Below the pieces are notes generated by a model. The model saw nothing but the letters and a program-made list of their open reading frames with translations. It made no database searches and was not told the DNA's origin. Of a DNA stretch of 32,927 bases, positions 24,901 to 32,567 are shown piece after piece. This DNA is from Azospirillum brasilense (GTDB lineage: Bacteria; Pseudomonadota; Alphaproteobacteria; Azospirillales; Azospirillaceae). Within the stretch, counting starts at the first letter, position 1; each line of letters starts with the position of its first letter. The translations under genes were made by a program, and so were the position numbers. The DNA is taken from positions 1 through 32,927 of the forward strand of contig NZ_QOKV01000038.1 of NCBI RefSeq assembly GCF_008365405.1, given 5' to 3'.

Positions 24901-25573
24901 GGCGGAGTCCGTGACCGCCGACGGGCGGGAGCGCTTCGACCCGCCGGACTGCGACCTGCAGATCGCCGCCGGCTCCCTGCCCGCCCTCTGGCGCGACCGG
25001 CTGGACCGCTTTCCGGCCCGCCCGTCCTTCTTGACTCCCGATCCGCAGCGCGCCGCCCTCTGGCGAGAGCGGGTGGACGCGCTTGGCCCCGGCCTGAAGG
25101 TGGGCATCAGTTGGCGCAGCCAGATCATCACGGCCCATCGTGAAGGCGCCTACACCCGCATCACCGACTGGTTGCCGCTGCTGGAAGTGCCGGGCGTTCA
25201 CGTCATCAACCTGCAATACGGGGATTGCGGCGCCGAATTGGCCTCCATCGAGCCGGACGGCATGCGGCGCGTCCATCGCTGGGACGACCTGGACCTGAAG
25301 AACGACCTGGACGGCGTGGCGGCCCTGATGGCGGCGCTCGACCTCGTCATCCTGCCCGCCACCGCCGCCGGAGAATTGGCGGGCGCGCTGGGGGTGCCGG
25401 TCTGGCGGCTGGGCAGCCGGGACTGGACCTGGATGGGCAGCGGGGTGCGGCCCTGGTTCCCCACCCAAAGGCTGATCGCGTCGTACCCCGACGAGACCTC
25501 CGCCGACATGGTCCATCGGATCGCCCGGATGCTGGCACGGATGGCGGCAAACCCCAACCCCGACGAGGTATGA
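21983..25573 (+). CDS. Two-module TPR-glycosyltransferase (FlmG-like)
   Basis: A 1196-residue cytoplasmic protein with the order TPR array (about 15-350), GT-B/GT9-like transferase (about 370-640), TPR array (about 666-900), second transferase (about 915-1185). Each transferase has the blocks REQGxGDEILFAS (PEQGLGDE in the second), DPxRxALWRxRxDALGPGLKVGxxWRS, NLQYGDC, HRWDDLDLK, GELAGALGVPVW and RPWFPT. The first transferase is nearly identical to the middle one of the 1987-residue protein; the second is more diverged (MGSGVRPWFPTQRL). Caulobacter FlmG uses TPRs to hold flagellin and a GT domain to glycosylate it; that role is inferred here. ATG at 21983 is preferred to 21902. Confidence 0.85.
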   Translation: MNQPPDQASPTTPEDVAARLGRAVAHHRAGRLVEAERDYRAVLAADPRHPDALHLLGVLALQAGHPGPAVELIEEAIRQAGGVADYHDNLGSALAALDRHADAAEAHRMAAALNPLSAQPRHNLGNAFQAQALPGLAALAFTAAVELEPGYAKAWYNLGNALRAQNRLADALHAFGRAAVLAPAMVEAHTNLSDALSAAGRLDEALAQARAALRLRPDAPKAHHNLGTALQRKGAYEGAEIAYREALKRAPDNPVTLNDLGGVLLKLGRPAQAELCFRKVLSRNPHAVEAIHNLGNALRAQGQFTKAEACYEEALAHDPDLASASDNLAVIALLHGRLERGWEGYERRFAAGRVLPDRRIDAPRWRGEGLRRRRLLIWREQGIGDEILFASCYGDVIAWGGGPVSIETDPRLVGLFARSFPRATVRAETLDAVGRETMVPPDVDLQIPAASLPGLLRGTLASFDQFTPWLKPDPARTALWRDRLDALGPGLKVGVAWRSQLATPEHKGAYTTLDQWAPLFALPGLVFVNLQYGDCAAEIAAAEARFGVTIHRWDDLDLKDDFESAAALTANLDLVITPAMSTGELAGALGVPVWRFGHRDWTQLGTAVRPWFPTMRLFQPRPGETFDGVLAGMARALAAMRPAPAPVPDRVATPPSAPTSPPPADPEALLNHAIALHRAGRLDDAMAAYRAVLDLAPRHSDALHLLGLTQHQAGHHAEAERNITAALRIDPDFPTAWNHLGLVQQALDRLDQALACFRRAITLRPDFPEAMTHMGLSMNRPDRLAEAKRWHRRSIRLAPANPAAHTNLGYACEVEGRFDHAAAHYRHALTLRPDSADTLNNLGTLAKMADRPALCRLFLDRALRVAPGLALAAWNLGLMALADGDLVTGWAGYGRRFSARQLQRARRIALPVWNGEPLRGRRLLVWPEQGLGDEILFASVFGDLKDSGGTVVLECDPRLVSLYARAFPWATVRAESVTADGRERFDPPDCDLQIAAGSLPALWRDRLDRFPARPSFLTPDPQRAALWRERVDALGPGLKVGISWRSQIITAHREGAYTRITDWLPLLEVPGVHVINLQYGDCGAELASIEPDGMRRVHRWDDLDLKNDLDGVAALMAALDLVILPATAAGELAGALGVPVWRLGSRDWTWMGSGVRPWFPTQRLIASYPDETSADMVHRIARMLARMAANPNPDEV
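23732..23829 (+). repeat. 98-bp perfect inverted repeat, copy 1
   Basis: It is identical to the reverse complement of 27866-27963. It codes for the end of the first transferase domain, from GELAGALG to WFPTMR, and begins at codon position 1, the same register as the other copy. A second block upstream (23556-23610) is also identical to its partner. Confidence 0.95.
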
Positions 25574-25752
25574 CCACGCAAGGAAGTCCCTCCTTTTGGC
25601 CTAATCCCGCAACGAACGGCAAAAGGCAGGCCTATGCGGCGAATCGTCCTACCCCCCCATCGTAAGGGGCGGTCACCCCCCGTCTTTGGAGTACTAGGAC
25701 AAAAGTTTGGGGTTGTTTGGCAGCACGGATGGGTGAACACTATGGTTTCCGG

Positions 25753-25770
25753 CCTGCCGGACTTGGCAGG
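25753..25770 (+). other. Leader hairpin upstream of the DUF465 gene
   Basis: CCTGCC and GGCAGG form a 6-bp stem with a 6-nt loop, and outer CCGG/CCGG bases extend it past a bulge. It ends about 30 bp before the ATG at 25800. The rest of the 226-bp gap after 25573 shows no gene and only weak terminator-like pairing. Confidence 0.3.
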
Positions 25771-25799
25771 AGCCGGTTCGATCTGACGGAGAGCAGCCC

Positions 25800-25982
25800 A
25801 TGCACACTGATGCTCGCCTATCTTCCTTGCAGGAAAAGCACCTGCGTCTCGACCGCGCCATCCTCGACGAGGAGAAGCGTTCGTGGCCTGACGATAGTGC
25901 CATCAAGCGGATGAAGCTCGAGAAGCTCCACCTCAAGGAAGAAATTGATCGCTTGGCCAGAACCAGTCACAGGGTGAATTAA
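25800..25982 (+). CDS. DUF465 (YdcH-like) small protein
   Basis: A 60-residue protein that fits the DUF465 pattern: LxxKHLRLDRAILDEEKR, then DDSAIKRMKLEKLHLKEEIDRL. The family forms short antiparallel coiled-coil hairpins of unknown function and is common in alphaproteobacteria. GGAGAG lies 9 bp before the ATG. It sits between two facing TPR-glycosyltransferase genes, inside the segment bounded by the 98-bp inverted repeats, and is followed by a terminator. A direct link to flagellar modification is not shown. Confidence 0.9.
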   Translation: MHTDARLSSLQEKHLRLDRAILDEEKRSWPDDSAIKRMKLEKLHLKEEIDRLARTSHRVN

Positions 25983-26008
25983 CACCCTTCCGGATCGATC
26001 CGATTCGA

Positions 26009-26048
26009 AAAGTCGGGAGCGGCGGACGGTTCGCTCCCGGCTTTCTTT
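26009..26048. terminator. Bidirectional intrinsic terminator
   Basis: CGGGAGCG (26014-26021) pairs with 26032-26039, and the stem extends through AAAGT/GCTTT bases on both sides. On the plus strand CTTTCTTT follows; on the minus strand ACTTTTCG follows. It ends the DUF465 gene and the facing 1987-residue gene, whose stop is at 26047. Confidence 0.8.
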
Positions 26049-29000
26049 ATGTTTTCTTTCCCAAGACTGGCGCAGCCTCGGGACGGAGCCCGGCCAGACG
26101 GCGCGCGATCGTCGGCAAGGCGCCGGACGCCGGCTGTCCCGGCGGCGCGGGGATCAGCGCCATGGTCGGGAACCAAGGCCGCGCCCCGGTGCCGAGCGCC
26201 GTCCAATCCCCCTGCAGCCCGAACCTCCAGACCGGCACGCCCAGCGCCCCCGCCAATTCTCCCACCGAACTCGCCGGGGTGATGACGAGGTCGAGCGCCG
26301 TCATCAGGGCGGCCACGCCGTCCAGGTCGTCCTTCAGGTCCAGATCGTCCCAGCGGTGAATGGACACCCCGAACTGGCGCTCCGCCTCGGCGATCTCGGC
26401 GGCGCAGTCGCCGTATTGCAGGGTGACGAAGACCACCCCAGGCAGCGCGAACACCGGCCCCCACGCGCCCAACGGTGCGTAGGCTCCGCGACGCTCCGCC
26501 GTCATCAGCCCGCTGCGCCACGCAATTCCCACCTTCAGGCCGGCGCCGAGCGCGTCCACCCGCTCCCGCCAGTGGGCGGCGCGCTGCGGGTCGGCGGTCA
26601 GAAAGGACGGGCGTTGCGGAAAGCGGTCCAGCCGGGGCCTCAGCCGGCGCGGCAACGATCCCATGGCGACGTGACGGTCGATGCCGGCGCAGGGCGCTTC
26701 CGGGTCCGCCGGGGCCGGACGCCACTCCGCGCGGGGAAAGGACCGCGCGAACAGCGGCACCAGCCGCCGGTCGCACTCCACCACCACGGCGGCGGCTGGT
26801 GCAATCAACTCGTCCAGGCAGGAGGCGAACATGATCTCGTCACCGATCCCCTGCTCCGCCCAGACCAGCAGGCGCAGGCCGGAGGGGTCCTCCCCCGCCC
26901 AGGCGGGGACGGGAACGGCACGGGCGGCACCGGAGAGCTCGCGGGCACGGAAGCGGGCGTCATAGCCGGCCCAACCCGTCGCCAGCCTGCCGTGGGCCAG
27001 ATCCAGCAGCCCGAGGTTGAAGGCGGCCGCCGGATGCCCCGGTTCCACCGACAGGGTGCGGCGGCACCAGCGCTCCGCCGCCGCGGTCTCACCCCGGTCG
27101 CGCAGCAGCCGCCCCAGGTTGGCCAGCGCATCCCCTTGCGCCGGCGCCAGGGCCAGCGCACGGACCAGAGCCCGCCGTGCCTCGTCCAGCCGCCCCGCCC
27201 GGCGGAGCGCCACCCCCAGATTCAGCCAGCCGCCCTCGCGGTCCGGGGCCAAGCGCAAAGCCTGGCGATGGCGCCCCTCGGCCAGTCCCAACGCGCCGAG
27301 CCGGGTCAGCACGGCGCCCCAATTGTCGTGCGCCTCCGCCAACGCCGGTTCGGCTAGCGTCGCACGGCGGTGGGCGGCGGCGGCGGCGGTCAGATCGTGC
27401 GCCGCCTCCAGCGCGTTGCCGAGATTGGTCAGCGCCGCCGCGGCGCCCGGTTGCAGGGCGAGCGCCAGCCGGAACCGGCGCACCGCCTCCGGCGCACGGC
27501 CGAGCGCCAGCAGCACGGTTCCCAGGTTCGATTGGGCGACCCCGTAGGCGGGAAGCGCGTCCAGGGCACGGGCGATGCGCCCGGCCCCCGCGACGGAATC
27601 GCCGGATTGGTGCGCCAGCAATCCCGACAGGTGGAGGGCGACCGGATGGTTCGCCTGGGCCTTCAGCACACGCTCGTACAGAGGAGCCGCATCGGCCAGC
27701 CGCCCGTCCCGATGATGGGCGGCGGCGGCTTCCAGCAGGACGTCTGGATCAATCGGAACATCACCGGGCGGCGGTTCGCCGTCCGCGGACGAGAGCCGGC
27801 GCAGCGTGGTCGCCATCCGGCCCATGACGGCATCCAGTCCTTCGCCGGGACGGGGCTGGAACAGGCGCATCGTCGGGAACCAGGGGCGGACGGCGGTGCC
27901 GAGCTGCGTCCAGTCGCGGTGCCCGAACCGCCACACCGGCACGCCCAGGGCGCCGGCCAGTTCGCCGGAGGAGACGGCGGGCGTGAGGACCAGATCCAGG
28001 TTGGCGGTCAGCGCCGCCGCGGCTTCGAAATCGTCCTTCAGGTCCAGGTCGTCCCAGCGGTGGATGGCCACCCCGAAGTGCGCCTCCGCCGCCGCGATCT
28101 CCGCCGCGCAATCCCCGTATTGCAGATTGACGAAGACCACTCCCGGCAGCGCGAACAGCGGCGCGAAGGCGTCGAGCGTGACGTAGGCGGCCCGGCGCTC
28201 CCCATCCATGACTTGGCTGCGCCACGCGATACCGACCTTCAATCCCGGCCCCAGGGCGTCCAGCCGGTCCCGCCAGCGGTCCAGGCGTCCGGGATCGGGC
28301 ACCAGCCAGGGCTGGGCCGGGAACCGCTTCCAATCGGAACGCAGCAGGCGCGGCAGGGACGCGGCGGCGATCTGCACGTCCACGTCGCGCGGCTCCACGG
28401 TCGGCGGGCGGACCGTTGCGCCGGGAAGGGAGCGCGCGAAGAGCGACACCAGGCGGCGGTCACACTCCACCACCAGATGCCCGGCACGGCGCAACAGATC
28501 GGGGTAGCAGGAGGCAAAGAGGATTTCGTCGCCCACCCCCTGTTCCCGCCAGACCAGCAGGCGGGCGGAGGCGATGTTCTCGCCGCGCCAGGGTCTTGGC
28601 GCGAAGCGGCGCTTCTGATCGCGGAATTGGGGGGTGTCGAACCGCCAGTCATGCTCCGCCCATCCGGGGCGAAGCTCGCCCTGCTCCAGGAGCAGGAGCG
28701 ACAGATTGTAATGGGCGGTCGGCAGCGCCGGGTTGGCTCGGATGGCCTGCCGATAGGCCGCGATGGCCTCGGCCGGGCTCTGCCGCCGTGCCCAGTGCAT
28801 GGCGAGGTTCGCCTGAGCCTCAGCCATCTCCGGCGCGCGATCGACGGCCCGGCTGTGGCAGGCGAATGCCTCGTCGACGCGACCGAGCCGGTCGAGCGCA
28901 CTGCCCAAGTGACTCCAGGCGACCGCGGCGTCCGGTGCGGTCGCGGTGGCGCGGCGCAGCAACCGCTCCGCCTCCGCGGGCCGGTCGGCCATCAGGAGGA

Positions 29001-32000
29001 GAGCGCCGAGGCTCACCAGCGCGTCCACCTCCGACGGCGTCAGGGCGAGTGACCGCCGGTGGCTCCGCTCCGCTCCCGCCCGATCCTGGCGCTCGGCGAG
29101 CAGGTGCCCCAGATGGGTGTGCGCCATGCCGAGCACCGGATGAATTCGCAGGGCGCGCCGCGCGCAGGCTTCCGCATCCTCGGCCTCGCCAAGCCCCCGC
29201 AGGAGGGCGGTGCGGTTGAGCCAATGCTCCGCCGCGCCCGGACGGAGCAGCACGGCGTTGCGTTGCGCCGCCAAAGCGGCATCGTGGCGGTTCAGCGCCT
29301 GACAGGCATCGGCCAGTGCGGCATGGGCGGCGGCGTTGCCGGGATCGGCCTTCACCGCAAGGGACAGGATTGCCGCCGCATCCCCGGCATCGCCTTGGCG
29401 AAGCCGGAGGATTCCCAGGAGATGCAGGGCCACGGGATGATCCGGCACGGCCTCCAGCGCCGTCCGGCAATGGTCTTCGGCCTCCTTCAACGCCCCGCCG
29501 CGGTAGCGGGCGACAGCCTCGTCGATCAACGGCGCGACGTCCACGGGCGAACGGCTCGTCATGGTCTCGACCGGCTGCGCCAGATCGCGCAGCGTCCCGG
29601 CGATGCGCGCCATGACGGCCTCCAGCGTCTCGCCGGGGTGGGGCTGGAACAGGCGCATCGTCGGATACCAAGGGCGGACTCCGGTGCCGAGTTGGGTCCA
29701 GTCGCGGGCGCCGATGCGCCAAGCCGGCACACCCAGGGCTCCCGCAAGTTCGCCGGTGGACACGGCAGGCGCGATGACCAGATCGAGCGAAGCGGTCAGG
29801 GCCGCCGCACCTTCGAAATCATCCTTGAGATTCAGGTCGGCCCAGCGGTGGATCGTCACGCCGAAGCGCGCCTCCGCCGCCGCGACCTCCGCCTCGCAGT
29901 CGCCGTACTGAAGATTCACGAGGACCGTTCCGGGGACGGCAAACAGCGGAGCGAAGGCGCCCAGGGTGACGTAGGCGGCCTTTCGTTCGGTCGTCATCAA
30001 CTGACTGCGCCAGGCGATGCCGATCTTCAGGCCCGGCCCCAGGGCAGCCAGCCGGTCCCGCCACAGGGCGGTGCGGGCCGGATCGGGCACCAGCCAGGGA
30101 CGGGCAGGAAAGCTCGCCAGATCCGATCGCAGAAGGCGCGGGAGAGCACCCGCGGCGATGTGGGCGTCACAGTCCGGAGGAACCAAAGTCTCCGTTCCAT
30201 CGGGAGCCGCGGTTTCCGCCCGAACGATGGCCCAGGGAAAGGAGCGGCTGAGCAGGCTGACCAGCCGGCGGTCGCACTCCAGGATGACCTGACCGATCCG
30301 GCCTGCCGCCACGTGATCCGCCAAGGCGGGATAGCAGGAGGCGAACATCAACTCGTCCCCTACCCCCTGCTCACGCCAGACCAGAAGGCGGTGGACGGCC
30401 GCCTCATCATTCCTCCAAAGGGGCGCCGCGATGGTGCGCTCCGGATACTCCTTTGCCTTGAACCGATCCTGATAGGCGTCCCAACCCTCCTGAAGATTGC
30501 CGGTCGCGAGGCTGACCAGGGCGAAGTTCAGCCGTGCGGCGGCGAGGGTCGGATCGATGCGCAGGGCGCGGCGCAGGGTTCGCTCCGCCTCCGCCACGTG
30601 CGCCGACTGCCATTGCAGCATGCCGAGGTTGGCGTAAGCTTCCGCATGCCCGGCGTCGATGGACAGAGCGCGCCGATGGGCGGTGTCCGCCTCCTGGTTC
30701 CGCCCCAGCACATTCAGGGCAAGGCCCAGGGTGGTCAGCGCGATGGCGCTCCGCGGTGCCAGACGCACCGCGTGCCGGTGCAGGCGCAGCGCGCCCTGCC
30801 AGTCGTCCCAATCCTTGAGAACGTTGCCGAGGTTGGTGTAGCTGTCGGGATAGTCCGGTTGGACGATCAGCGCCCGCCGATACAGCGCCGCCGCTGCCTC
30901 CGCCCGGCGTGCGGCCCGGCGGGAATTGCCGAGATTGTTCAGCGCCTTGCCATAGTCCGGCTGAATGGAAAGGGCACGCTGGAAGACGCGCGCGGCCTCG
31001 TCCGGCCGGTCCAAGCTGTCAAGACCGGTGCCCAGGTTGTTGAAAGCCACCGTATCGGTGGGCCGCAACGCGATGCACGCCCGCAACGCCGTCACCGCGG
31101 CGGCGTGGTCGCCCAGGTCGAGCAGCGCCACGCCGAGATTGTTCCACGCCCCAGCCAGCAGCGGCTCCTGGACCAGCGCTTGCCGGTAGCGGTCAACCGC
31201 CTCCGTCAACCGTCCGTCCCCTTGAAGCGCGCTGCCCAGATGGAAGAGCAGGCGCGCGTCCGGAGCGGCGTCGGCATCCACCGCCGGAGCCAGAACCGCC
31301 GCCGCCTCGGCGAAGTCGCCACGCTCGTTCAGAAGCGTCCCCAGATCCCGCGCCACCTCACGGTCCGTCGGATCGTCGGACAGGGCGCGGCGCAGGCACA
31401 GCTCCGCGTCGGAATGGTTGAGGGCGCGCAGCACGAGCGCCAGGCTGCGCCATGCCCCGGCATGGTCCGGCTGCGCTTGAACCACCCGGTAGAAACCCAA
31501 GGCGGCCTCCTCCAAACGGCCACGGCGCCGATGGAGGACGGCCAGATCGAACCGGGTGGCGGTCCGACCGGGATCGGCGCGCAGCGCCCCTTCATAAGCT
31601 GCGATGGCGTCGTCGATCCGCTCCTGCGTCTCCAGAAGGAGGCCGAGATTGCCGAGCGCTTCCGCATAGCCGTCCTGAAGCGCGACGGCGCGTCGATAGG
31701 CGCGGTCCGCATCGTCCGGGCGGCTCCAGTCGGCCAGGAGATTGCCGAGGCTGTTGTAAGCCGGGGCGAAGGACGGATCGATTGCCAGGGTCGCCTTGAA
31801 GCACGCCGCCGCCTGCCCCGGCCGACCGGCCTGATAGGCGGCGATGCCGGACAGGTGACGAGCATCGGTGTGGGACGGGGCGGCGGACAGAATGCGGCTG
31901 TAAAGGGTCCGCGCTTCCTCCAGTTTCCCCGCGCGATGCTGTGCGATGGCGTCGGTCAGAAGTTCGTCGGCCGACCGACCGCCCCACTCCTGCACACCCG

Positions 32001-32010
32001 CTTCGATCAC
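26047..32010 (-). CDS. Three-module TPR-glycosyltransferase (FlmG-like)
   Basis: A 1987-residue cytoplasmic protein with three repeats of TPR array plus GT-B/GT9-like transferase. TPRs run at about 12-520 (14-15 copies), 823-1130 and 1415-1700 (about 8 each). Transferases are at about 535-805, 1145-1390 and 1705-1965. All three keep the blocks WREQGVGDE (WAEQGIGDE in the third), GLKxGIAWRS, LQYGDC, HRWxDL, GELAGALGVPxW and RPWxPTM, so all look active. It starts with GTG inside the flbT stop (GTGA overlap), has no good ribosome site, and is therefore translationally coupled to flbT. With flagellin two genes upstream, glycosylation of flagellin is the best guess. Three transferases in one chain is unusual. 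Confidence 0.88.
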   Translation of the reverse strand: MIEAGVQEWGGRSADELLTDAIAQHRAGKLEEARTLYSRILSAAPSHTDARHLSGIAAYQAGRPGQAAACFKATLAIDPSFAPAYNSLGNLLADWSRPDDADRAYRRAVALQDGYAEALGNLGLLLETQERIDDAIAAYEGALRADPGRTATRFDLAVLHRRRGRLEEAALGFYRVVQAQPDHAGAWRSLALVLRALNHSDAELCLRRALSDDPTDREVARDLGTLLNERGDFAEAAAVLAPAVDADAAPDARLLFHLGSALQGDGRLTEAVDRYRQALVQEPLLAGAWNNLGVALLDLGDHAAAVTALRACIALRPTDTVAFNNLGTGLDSLDRPDEAARVFQRALSIQPDYGKALNNLGNSRRAARRAEAAAALYRRALIVQPDYPDSYTNLGNVLKDWDDWQGALRLHRHAVRLAPRSAIALTTLGLALNVLGRNQEADTAHRRALSIDAGHAEAYANLGMLQWQSAHVAEAERTLRRALRIDPTLAAARLNFALVSLATGNLQEGWDAYQDRFKAKEYPERTIAAPLWRNDEAAVHRLLVWREQGVGDELMFASCYPALADHVAAGRIGQVILECDRRLVSLLSRSFPWAIVRAETAAPDGTETLVPPDCDAHIAAGALPRLLRSDLASFPARPWLVPDPARTALWRDRLAALGPGLKIGIAWRSQLMTTERKAAYVTLGAFAPLFAVPGTVLVNLQYGDCEAEVAAAEARFGVTIHRWADLNLKDDFEGAAALTASLDLVIAPAVSTGELAGALGVPAWRIGARDWTQLGTGVRPWYPTMRLFQPHPGETLEAVMARIAGTLRDLAQPVETMTSRSPVDVAPLIDEAVARYRGGALKEAEDHCRTALEAVPDHPVALHLLGILRLRQGDAGDAAAILSLAVKADPGNAAAHAALADACQALNRHDAALAAQRNAVLLRPGAAEHWLNRTALLRGLGEAEDAEACARRALRIHPVLGMAHTHLGHLLAERQDRAGAERSHRRSLALTPSEVDALVSLGALLLMADRPAEAERLLRRATATAPDAAVAWSHLGSALDRLGRVDEAFACHSRAVDRAPEMAEAQANLAMHWARRQSPAEAIAAYRQAIRANPALPTAHYNLSLLLLEQGELRPGWAEHDWRFDTPQFRDQKRRFAPRPWRGENIASARLLVWREQGVGDEILFASCYPDLLRRAGHLVVECDRRLVSLFARSLPGATVRPPTVEPRDVDVQIAAASLPRLLRSDWKRFPAQPWLVPDPGRLDRWRDRLDALGPGLKVGIAWRSQVMDGERRAAYVTLDAFAPLFALPGVVFVNLQYGDCAAEIAAAEAHFGVAIHRWDDLDLKDDFEAAAALTANLDLVLTPAVSSGELAGALGVPVWRFGHRDWTQLGTAVRPWFPTMRLFQPRPGEGLDAVMGRMATTLRRLSSADGEPPPGDVPIDPDVLLEAAAAHHRDGRLADAAPLYERVLKAQANHPVALHLSGLLAHQSGDSVAGAGRIARALDALPAYGVAQSNLGTVLLALGRAPEAVRRFRLALALQPGAAAALTNLGNALEAAHDLTAAAAAHRRATLAEPALAEAHDNWGAVLTRLGALGLAEGRHRQALRLAPDREGGWLNLGVALRRAGRLDEARRALVRALALAPAQGDALANLGRLLRDRGETAAAERWCRRTLSVEPGHPAAAFNLGLLDLAHGRLATGWAGYDARFRARELSGAARAVPVPAWAGEDPSGLRLLVWAEQGIGDEIMFASCLDELIAPAAAVVVECDRRLVPLFARSFPRAEWRPAPADPEAPCAGIDRHVAMGSLPRRLRPRLDRFPQRPSFLTADPQRAAHWRERVDALGAGLKVGIAWRSGLMTAERRGAYAPLGAWGPVFALPGVVFVTLQYGDCAAEIAEAERQFGVSIHRWDDLDLKDDLDGVAALMTALDLVITPASSVGELAGALGVPVWRFGLQGDWTALGTGARPWFPTMALIPAPPGQPASGALPTIARRLAGLRPEAAPVLGKKT
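27866..27963 (-). repeat. 98-bp perfect inverted repeat, copy 2
   Basis: It is the exact reverse complement of 23732-23829. It codes for the end of the middle transferase of the 1987-residue protein in the same codon register as copy 1. The two copies face each other about 4.0 kb apart. Confidence 0.95.
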
Positions 32011-32435
32011 GGCGCCGGATCGACCGCCGGGTTCTCCGCCGCGCCCTCGGCGGCGTTGGGTGAGGTCTCGGACCCGCCCTTGAACATTTTCCGGCAGATT
32101 TTCAGAGCGCGGTAGTGGTTGCGCGCTTCGACCAGCCGTTCGATCTCCTCGAGGTCCTCACGGCAATCCGGCCGGGCTTCGCGCGTCTCGGCCAGTATGG
32201 AAGCAAAGCGTTGCAGGTTGAGCACCGCGTCTTCCGGAAAAATATAGATGAGCTGGATGACGAAGTAGAGCTTCTTCTCGATGCAATCGATCTGCTCTTC
32301 CTTCAACACCTCACGTCCACGAAGAAAGTTGGCGGTGTTGTAAAGAAAGAAAGAGCCGGGGCGATCGCCGGCCCCGATGACCGCGCCGTTGATGATGACC
32401 TTTTCATTGGGGCGGAGAACGAACTTCAGAGGCAT
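32007..32435 (-). CDS. flbT: Flagellin translation regulator FlbT
   Basis: A 142-residue protein of the FlbT family. Hallmarks are MPLKFVLRPNEKVIINGAVI, the middle block LYFVIQLIYIFPED and the helical LVEARNHYRALKICRKMF. In Caulobacter FlbT binds the 5' leader of flagellin mRNA and speeds its decay until the hook is finished. The C-terminal 25 residues here are an extra acidic Pro/Ala tail. It lies 132 bp downstream of the flagellin stop, beyond a terminator, so it needs read-through or its own promoter. flaF, often next to flbT, is absent from this interval. Its stop overlaps the glycosyltransferase start. Confidence 0.94.
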   Translation of the reverse strand: MPLKFVLRPNEKVIINGAVIGAGDRPGSFFLYNTANFLRGREVLKEEQIDCIEKKLYFVIQLIYIFPEDAVLNLQRFASILAETREARPDCREDLEEIERLVEARNHYRALKICRKMFKGGSETSPNAAEGAAENPAVDPAP

Positions 32436-32503
32436 GAAACGGACCCGGTCCTTGTCTCGGCGGCGCGCGGAAGCGGGAAGCGTTTGCCGGAAAGCGCCGC
32501 ACC

Positions 32504-32537
32504 AAATGAAACGGGCGGCGGCTTGCGCCGCCGCCCG
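32504..32537 (-). terminator. Terminator of the flagellin gene
   Basis: A perfect 11-bp GC stem (32512-32522 with 32527-32537, loop of 4) lies 30 bp after the flagellin stop. Read on the minus strand it is followed by TTTCATTT. It would leave most transcripts as flagellin only and limit flbT and the glycosyltransferase to read-through levels. Confidence 0.75.
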
Positions 32538-32567
32538 CCGGGCGTGATCCTACCCGAAGTCTCAGGC

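Noticed and set aside
25577..25600. AAGGA/TCCTT pairing after the two-module gene as a terminator
   Set aside because: The stem is only 5 bp and AT-rich enough to occur by chance.
22050..31960. Many short similar DNA stretches as satellite or CRISPR repeats
   Set aside because: They are degenerate 102-bp periods coding for 34-residue TPR units, not DNA-level repeats with spacers.
29059..32115. Very long plus-strand open frame opposite the three-module gene
   Set aside because: It is a codon-bias shadow: no family motifs, no ribosome site, and the opposite strand has clear TPR and transferase motifs. The same holds for the long frames opposite hutU, the CoA ligase and the two-module gene.
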